Assembly: GCA_963921795.1 (NCBI GenBank)
Contig: OY997649.1
Coordinates: forward strand, 36,284,580 to 36,348,579
Direction: 5' to 3'
Length of the DNA: 64,000 bases
DNA from: Nannobrachium achirus
Taxonomy: Eukaryota; Chordata; Actinopteri; Myctophiformes; Myctophidae
Part shown: in pieces, positions 49,485 through 64,000 of the stretch
Layout: each line of letters begins with the position of its first letter
Numbering within the stretch: the stretch's first letter is position 1
Notes under the pieces: model-generated
What the model was told of the DNA's origin: nothing
What the model saw: only the letters and a program-made list of their open reading frames with translations
Database searches by the model: none
Position numbers and translations under genes: made by a program

Positions 49485-51985
49485 ATGATGGATGGTATTT
49501 TCTCTGATGTGAGAACATTCCTCAGTGTCACACCAAATTAATCACTGACATGATTGTGTCACACACAACCAATAGTTTTTTGTTTGCAAGACAAATTAAT
49601 ATGAATAAACAAAGAACTGGCTTGCTGCAAAGTAATTACAGATTGTGATCGTTTGATTTTAATTTATTTTGGCAAAAATAGATTCCTTAAAAAAATATTT
49701 TAAAAATATGTCATAGCCATCCCATGGCTATGACAAATTAGGCCTGGGACAAAGAAAAACGAAGAAGAAGAAGAATTCCCAAAATATGGTTCTGATGACA
49801 GACACATGGCCAAGATTAATATAAGCAAAATATTACAGACCTCTGATCTTGCATAGCTGAAAGGCGGACCACCTAAATAGCTCTGGGATCCCTGACTAGC
49901 AGATCTAAGTAGAACACTTAAAAAAAAAAAAAAACATTCTGCCTCATGCAAATAAGACAGATGAGAATTAACTACAACTGGAAAAGTGCACTCCTTGGAC
50001 CGCAGATCTCCGCCAGGCCGGCTTTGCTACCCAGGGATGTTAAACTTGGAAGTCAATCATAGCCAATTGGAGTGAGATATGAAAAATCAGACTGATACAT
50101 CTTGACCGCATCATGACTGCAGAGATAATGTGTACCAATTTGTGTGAGTTTTGTACAAAATCTGTATAGGAGTAGTAGCGAAACATGTTGGAAAATTGTT
50201 TGGCGTTATAGGCTTGGCCTAGTATATTGGGAGTCACGGCATGAGCCAAAAATCAGGGGAAAGAACTGAATGTATGTCCTATGGCTAAAGAGGTATAGCT
50301 TGCGGAGGTTGCCCTCCTGCCTCGCAATGCAGATGCCCCAGAGCCAAAGGGGGTGTGTACTGTACCTTTAGGCTCATGTGTGACGCATCATGAACCTCTT
50401 AATGCCTCCCCCTGGCCAACCGGGGCACTTGATGGAGGGGAAAGGAACTGGTTGGAATAACGTGTTCCTTCCACTCGCTACCTCCATCCCGGGGAAATCC
50501 CCCCTGTCAGGTGAAAAGAAACAACTTGGACTACTCATGTATTGAAGGAAGCATGAGGTCAGTCCGTTGTCTCCCCAGACGCGGCAGAGGGAGAGCAGAG
50601 CCCAGGATTACATAGGCAATTGGCACTGGGTGAAAATGGGTTGCAAAATCGTGGGATAAAAATTATATATATAAGAGAAAAAAAAGGAACCTCATAACGC
50701 CTGCTTCATACTCACGATAACGTCATTGAAATAGCAGTTTAATCTATCTATAAATGCGACAAATCTCTGTCTGCGTGTCTGTCTGTCTGTCTGTAATCCG
50801 CATATCTCGAGAACCGTTCGTCCCACCGGCTTCAGATTCGGCGCAAGCGCTGACTCATTGTGACATCACTTCATAAAAGGCTCTGACATCACGTACGCCA
50901 CATGAGTCAACAAAAAATCTCTGTGAGTGTGTATGTATGTATGTAATCCGCGTATCTCGAGAACCGTTCGTCCCACGGGCACGCGCGTTCTCCATATATG
51001 GGCATAAAATGAATGCCCCCATATATGGGCATAAAATGGATGCAGCCAGACAGATACAGATATCTCCATATATGGACATAAATGGACACAGGCAAACAGA
51101 TGGTCAAAGATCTCCATATATGGGCATAAAATGGACGCAGACAGACAGATACAGATATCTCCATATATGGGCATAAATGGACACAGGCAAACAGATGGTC
51201 AAAACGGGTCCTATGACAACAGTATAATGGGGTTTGCATTACAGGGTGGGGCATTCATTCCCTATTTACATCGTTCCCGAGTTGGCCAGGTCGCCGACTA
51301 GACGCTTGCTTCTAGTTACTTTAATGTAACGCATCGAGCGATGACAGCAAAACGCGGTTGCAGCTAGTAAACACGCGCACCAACTTGTTCGAGGTAGCAG
51401 CCATGTTGAATAGTGAAAGAACTACAGTGCAACAGGCGCTTCTCGATGCCGTCACACCCAGTCTCGCCAAGATCCCGCCTGCAACTGCCGACGATTGGTT
51501 CGAACTGGGCTTGGGGCGGTGTCAGCGCCAATCCCTGAGCGATACCAGATGGAGGCTGCATGATGGACGGTATTTTCTATGAACATTCCTCAGTGTCACA
51601 CCAGCTTTAATCACTGACATGATTGTGTCACACACACCCAATAGTTTTTGTTTGCAAGACAAATTAACATGAATAAACAAAGAACTGGCTTGCTGCACAG
51701 TCATTACAGATAGTGATCATTTGACCAGGCCATCCCACGGCTATGACAAATTAGGCCTGGGACAAAGAAAAAAGAAGAAGAATTTCCAAAATATGCTTCT
51801 GATGACAGACGCATGGCCAGGATTAGGCAAAATATTACAGACCTCTGATCTTGCATAGCTGAAAGGCGGACCGCCTAAATATCTCCCTGACTTAGAATAG
51901 CAGAAGTGGAAAACATTCTGCCTCATGCAAATAAGATGAGAATTAACTACAACTACTGGATACGTGCACTCCTTGGAGGGGAAAT
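49485..51985. repeat. Duplicated ~500-bp segment around a Helitron
   Basis: The block at about 49485-49990 (GATGGTATTTTCT, CATTCCTCAGTGTCACACC, GGCCTGGGACAAAG, CTGATCTTGCATAGCTG) recurs at about 51565-51985 in the same orientation with small deletions. The block at 48075-48300 recurs at 51313-51545. A dispersed repeat unit or local duplication is implied. Confidence 0.7.
50743..51315 (+). mobile_element. Non-autonomous Helitron, 573 bp, 3' hairpin missing
   Basis: Begins TCTATCTATAAATGCGACAA after an A and ends CTAG before a T, the Helitron A^T insertion pattern. The interior matches the 59-kb copy (TCTCGAGAACCGTTCGTCC, five CCATATATGG cores, GAGTTGGCCAGGTCGCC). The GC-rich hairpin that precedes CTAG in the other copy is absent: GACGCT is followed directly by TGCTTCTAG. 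No replicase coding. Confidence 0.8.
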
Positions 51986-51989
51986 AACT

Positions 51990-52440
51990 GTATGTCCTAC
52001 ACTAAAGATATACTAAAAATATGAAGTGGCCGGTTATAGTGGTAGTGGAATGCCCTACCGACGGCCTAAAAGGAGTGTAAAAAAAAAATCAGAAAAGTCA
52101 CATACCGGCGGCTGCAACTTGAAACTGGTAAAAAGACAAAGCCTATCCTTACCTCCCCTGACCTTTTTATCGTAAATACTTTTTTTAAAATGTTTTCTGA
52201 CTGTCTTATGAGGATTGTTTTTGCATAGTGCTTTGTTTTATGTCTGTCATTTAATTTTGTATGAACTGAGTACAAAGGGACCCCAAGCCTTACAGCTTTC
52301 ACGATCCTATTAGTTGACCTTGTATCAGTGTCAGTGTATACTGTCCTATACTTTTTCCTATGCAAATTTCCAATAAAGTATTGAATCAATCAATCAATCA
52401 ATCACTCAATCAATCAATCAATCAATCAATCAAAAATAGC
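51990..52440 (+). mobile_element. LINE/SINE 3' tail copy (tail part 52195-52431)
   Basis: Contains TAGTTGACCTTGTATCAG, TTTTTCCTATGCAAAT and TTCCAATAAAGTATTG followed by (AATC)n. Same family as copies at 10.7, 33.8 and 56.3 kb. Confidence 0.65.
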
Positions 52441-52622
52441 ACCACCATGGGGCGTCCGCTGGCCTACCGGTCCAGGCGCATGCCAAATAGTCTCTGATGC
52501 CTTGACAGCGTATCACAGGTTTGAATCCCGATCCCGACAACACTTGCAGCGTGTCACTCCCCATCTCTCTCCCCATTTCCTGTCAGTCTACTGTCCTATC
52601 AATAAAGGCAAAAAAATAAAAA
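52440..52622 (+). mobile_element. tRNA-derived SINE
   Basis: Tandem tRNA-like head (GGCGTCCGCTGGCC...) with a box-B-like GGTTTGAATCC near 52520. A body with CTCCCCATTTCCTGTCAGTC follows, then TCAATAAAGGC and an A-rich tail. The head plus AATAAAGGCAAAA tail is a common fish SINE arrangement. Confidence 0.7.
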
Positions 52623-56199
<3,577 letters not shown>

Positions 56200-56200
<1 letters not shown>

Positions 56201-56404
56201 CTTTTCTTTACTGCATAGTACTGTGTTCTATTCGTCTGTCATTCAATGTTATATGCGATACTTTAATGGTTTCCTGTGGAAATAAGCTTAGTCTTTTCAT
56301 GGATGTCCTTTTAGTAGACCTTGTACCAGCGAACTGTACCGTCATGAAACTGTACCTTTTCCTATGCAAACTTCTAATAAAGTCTTCAATCAATCAATCA
56401 ATCA
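56200..56404 (+). mobile_element. LINE/SINE 3' tail copy
   Basis: TCGTCTGTCATTCAATG, TAGTAGACCTTGTACCAG, CTTTTCCTATGCAAAC and TAATAAAGTCTTCAATC with an (AATC)n tail. Confidence 0.65.
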
Positions 56405-56821
56405 TAGGCCTAGCTTCAGTAAATAAAAAAGATTAGCAAGCCAATAATAATAATACTTTCATTGATATCTAACATATAATTTTCCGAATGTCTGTCCGTC
56501 CGTCTGTCTGAGTGTCCGTCTGTAACAGTGTTTCTCCTCAGTGGCTGGAGCAATTGATCTGAAATCGCATCACCATTAGCATATGAACACACCTGACATA
56601 ACTGTGAAGCCCGTTTGTCACTTTCACAAATCGTATGCTGTATATTAGCATTTTTATGGTGTATCTATATCTATTTAGCCTACAGTACCTTTTGTGACCA
56701 CACATGTTAAGGGAGGGGCGCTGTTGTTCAGGCCATGCACAATCACACACAAACACACACACACACACACACACACACTCCCCCCCCCCCGGGCGGGCTG
56801 GGGGGGGGGGACAGTATCTCT

Positions 56822-56948
56822 GTAGCCATTAAACGAAACGGGTTTCTTACATTGATGCTCCTACAGTACATCATGCAAGCACCAGTAGCCATTAAACGAA
56901 ACGGGTTTCTTACATTGATGCTCCTACAGTACATCATGCAAGCACCAG
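56822..56948. repeat. Exact tandem duplication of a 63-bp unit
   Basis: Two copies starting at 56822 and 56885, anchored on GTAGCCATTAAACGAAACGG, appear identical, so the duplication is recent. It lies beside (CA)n and G-runs at 56750-56810. Confidence 0.9.
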
Positions 56949-57686
56949 TTAAAGTTACTTTCCATCCCTCATATACTGTGTGCACAGTGCACATCCCATA
57001 ACCCACACACTGCACATCATTTTGGAGCTCATATCTTTGAACGGGTAAGGGCTAGTTGTATAATACACACTGCTACACACCGAGAGCCTGAGACTGTCAT
57101 TTTAGATTAGGACTGACAGACAATGTCGGTGGTAAACACAAACTGAAGAGAAAACAGATGGACACCGGACAACATCTGTTCTTGCATTTGCTGTTCCTAA
57201 CTAGTATTGTTAGACTAGGCAACTTGTGCTAACAGAACACCAAAATTGCCAACGCCATGTGTCTCGAAATTGTCAAACAAAACCAGCAAGGTGGACATTT
57301 GAAGGCCACTTGAGACGCCTTGTTAACGTTGAGCAGACCACAGCAGGCGCGACAGGCCGTTGGCAACAATTATACACTAGTGTGTAGCCATTCAAAAAGT
57401 GAAAACGTAGGTATAGAGGCCTTCAAAACATTGTCATACAGGATCTGATACATTTTAAAAACATATCTGGTCTTGCATGGTTACAATTACAAACTAAAGT
57501 AGGCTACTATTACCAATGTGGCCTCTCGCTTGCTCTAAAGGGGTGACGGTTACCATCTAGTGGCCATTCTGAGCATAACTACATCTCTAGGTTATAGAAG
57601 GGAAAAACAGAGCCTTTACAATTCGCTCTGGAAGAAACGAACTAGAAATAGATGAATTAAACGGGAGGAAAACTGCATTGACATTT

Positions 57687-57742
57687 GGGAAGAACTATGA
57701 TGCATTTGGTTTGTACAAACCAAATGCATCATAGTCCTTCCC
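57687..57742. repeat. 56-bp near-perfect palindrome, no loop
   Basis: Positions 57695-57734 form a perfect 40-bp palindrome centred on TTTGTACAAA. It extends to 57687-57742 with one mismatch pair (GGGAAGAA / TCCTTCCC). It lies just beyond the ndc80 3' end. Confidence 0.85.
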
Positions 57743-57870
57743 ATTCAGCCAAGTGAGCTAACGGATAAAGGTTCAGCTTTACAAATGGAGACACTAGCAG
57801 TATCATTATACCAGCTTGTTATGGTTAATTATTAATAATCCATATTACACACACACACTTTAGTTTGTTC

Positions 57871-57876
57871 TTTATT
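57871..57876 (-). terminator. ndc80 polyadenylation signal
   Basis: AATAAA on the minus strand about 485 nt downstream of the ndc80 stop, within CAATAAAGAACAAAC. It implies a 3' UTR of about 500 nt ending near 57850. Confidence 0.65.
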
Positions 57877-58356
57877 GAAAAAATACAAGGCAATAATGAA
57901 AAATGGGTCAATAGCCTATATAAAAGCATGCAAGGGGGGAGGGGGGTCAAAACAAGGGTCTTGCTAAAAGATTGGAGCAAATAGATCCTAGACTGTTTTT
58001 TTAAATAACACGCTGTTCTCAGATCGGTACGGACTGATAAACAAGTTGTCAGTATCATGGTAAAAAAGGGGAGGAAAGGTGTTAAGAGAGCAGTGCTTTT
58101 TATGAGTTAATGAGCCAAGTGTGGGACATACTGTACATATACAGACCAAGCCAGATGTAGGAGCGGTTAGCACCCCTCAAAAATGGTTTCGGTACCTATC
58201 TCTAAGATGACATTGATAACAGAAAGTAAAGGGAGAGCAAGTGGGGAAAAAAGAAAGACAAAATCAACAAAATAATATCTACATATATACACAGACACTG
58301 TATGTCCATGCTATAAAATGCAATTAGCAGGTTTATAGTACTCTGTATTGGTAATC

Positions 58357-63924
<5,568 letters not shown>

Positions 63925-64000
63925 CTACATCACAGAGGGAGACAGAGACGGTAAGCCATGGAGTAATGAAACTGCCATTTTATTTAAATCATGAATCCTG

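Overview
This window is nuclear DNA of a ray-finned (teleost) fish. The evidence is three vertebrate genes with GT/AG-bounded exons, very dense (CA)n/(TG)n microsatellites, and transposon types typical of fish: a DIRS retrotransposon, Helitrons, hAT, piggyBac-like and foldback MITEs, and tRNA-derived SINEs. The species cannot be named from the sequence alone.

Layout from left to right. Positions 1-11333 hold the 5' part of egflam (pikachurin) on the minus strand: a signal-peptide exon and three exons of the first fibronectin III domain. The gene continues past the left edge. Its introns contain an intronless, still-open NUDT3/NUDT4-like Nudix hydrolase retrocopy (624-1190), a duplicated tRNA-like repeat (7723-8113) and a hAT MITE with perfect target duplication (8121-8326). 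About 700 bp upstream of the egflam start codon lies an apparently complete DIRS retrotransposon (12037-19152). It has gag, RT/RNase H and tyrosine recombinase frames, 158-bp perfect inverted terminal repeats and an internal complementary region. A foldback element with a 10-bp target duplication follows directly. Positions 19500-33400 are intergenic and repeat-rich: CCATATATGG minisatellites, a hairpin MITE, and a 2.9-kb TA-flanked element carrying a frameshifted fish multigene-family gene (26642-29557).

Positions 33429-36569 hold gdnf on the plus strand: two coding exons, 270 residues, complete cystine knot. egflam and gdnf are divergent neighbours, as I recall them being on human 5p13. Positions 36.6-57.8 kb have no recognisable gene; they hold microsatellites, MITEs, LINE/SINE tails, a Helitron and local duplications. 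Positions 57.85-63.92 kb hold the last twelve coding exons of ndc80 (Hec1, outer kinetochore) on the minus strand; its 5' part lies beyond the right edge. The last ndc80 intron holds a nest: a 940-bp Helitron inside a 142-bp piggyBac-like MITE.

The three host genes belong to unrelated pathways: photoreceptor synapse matrix, neurotrophic signalling and chromosome segregation. The most notable content is the mobile DNA: a structurally complete DIRS element, two Helitrons sharing a minisatellite of perfect CArG-type palindromes, and a dispersed family of about 60-bp palindromes.
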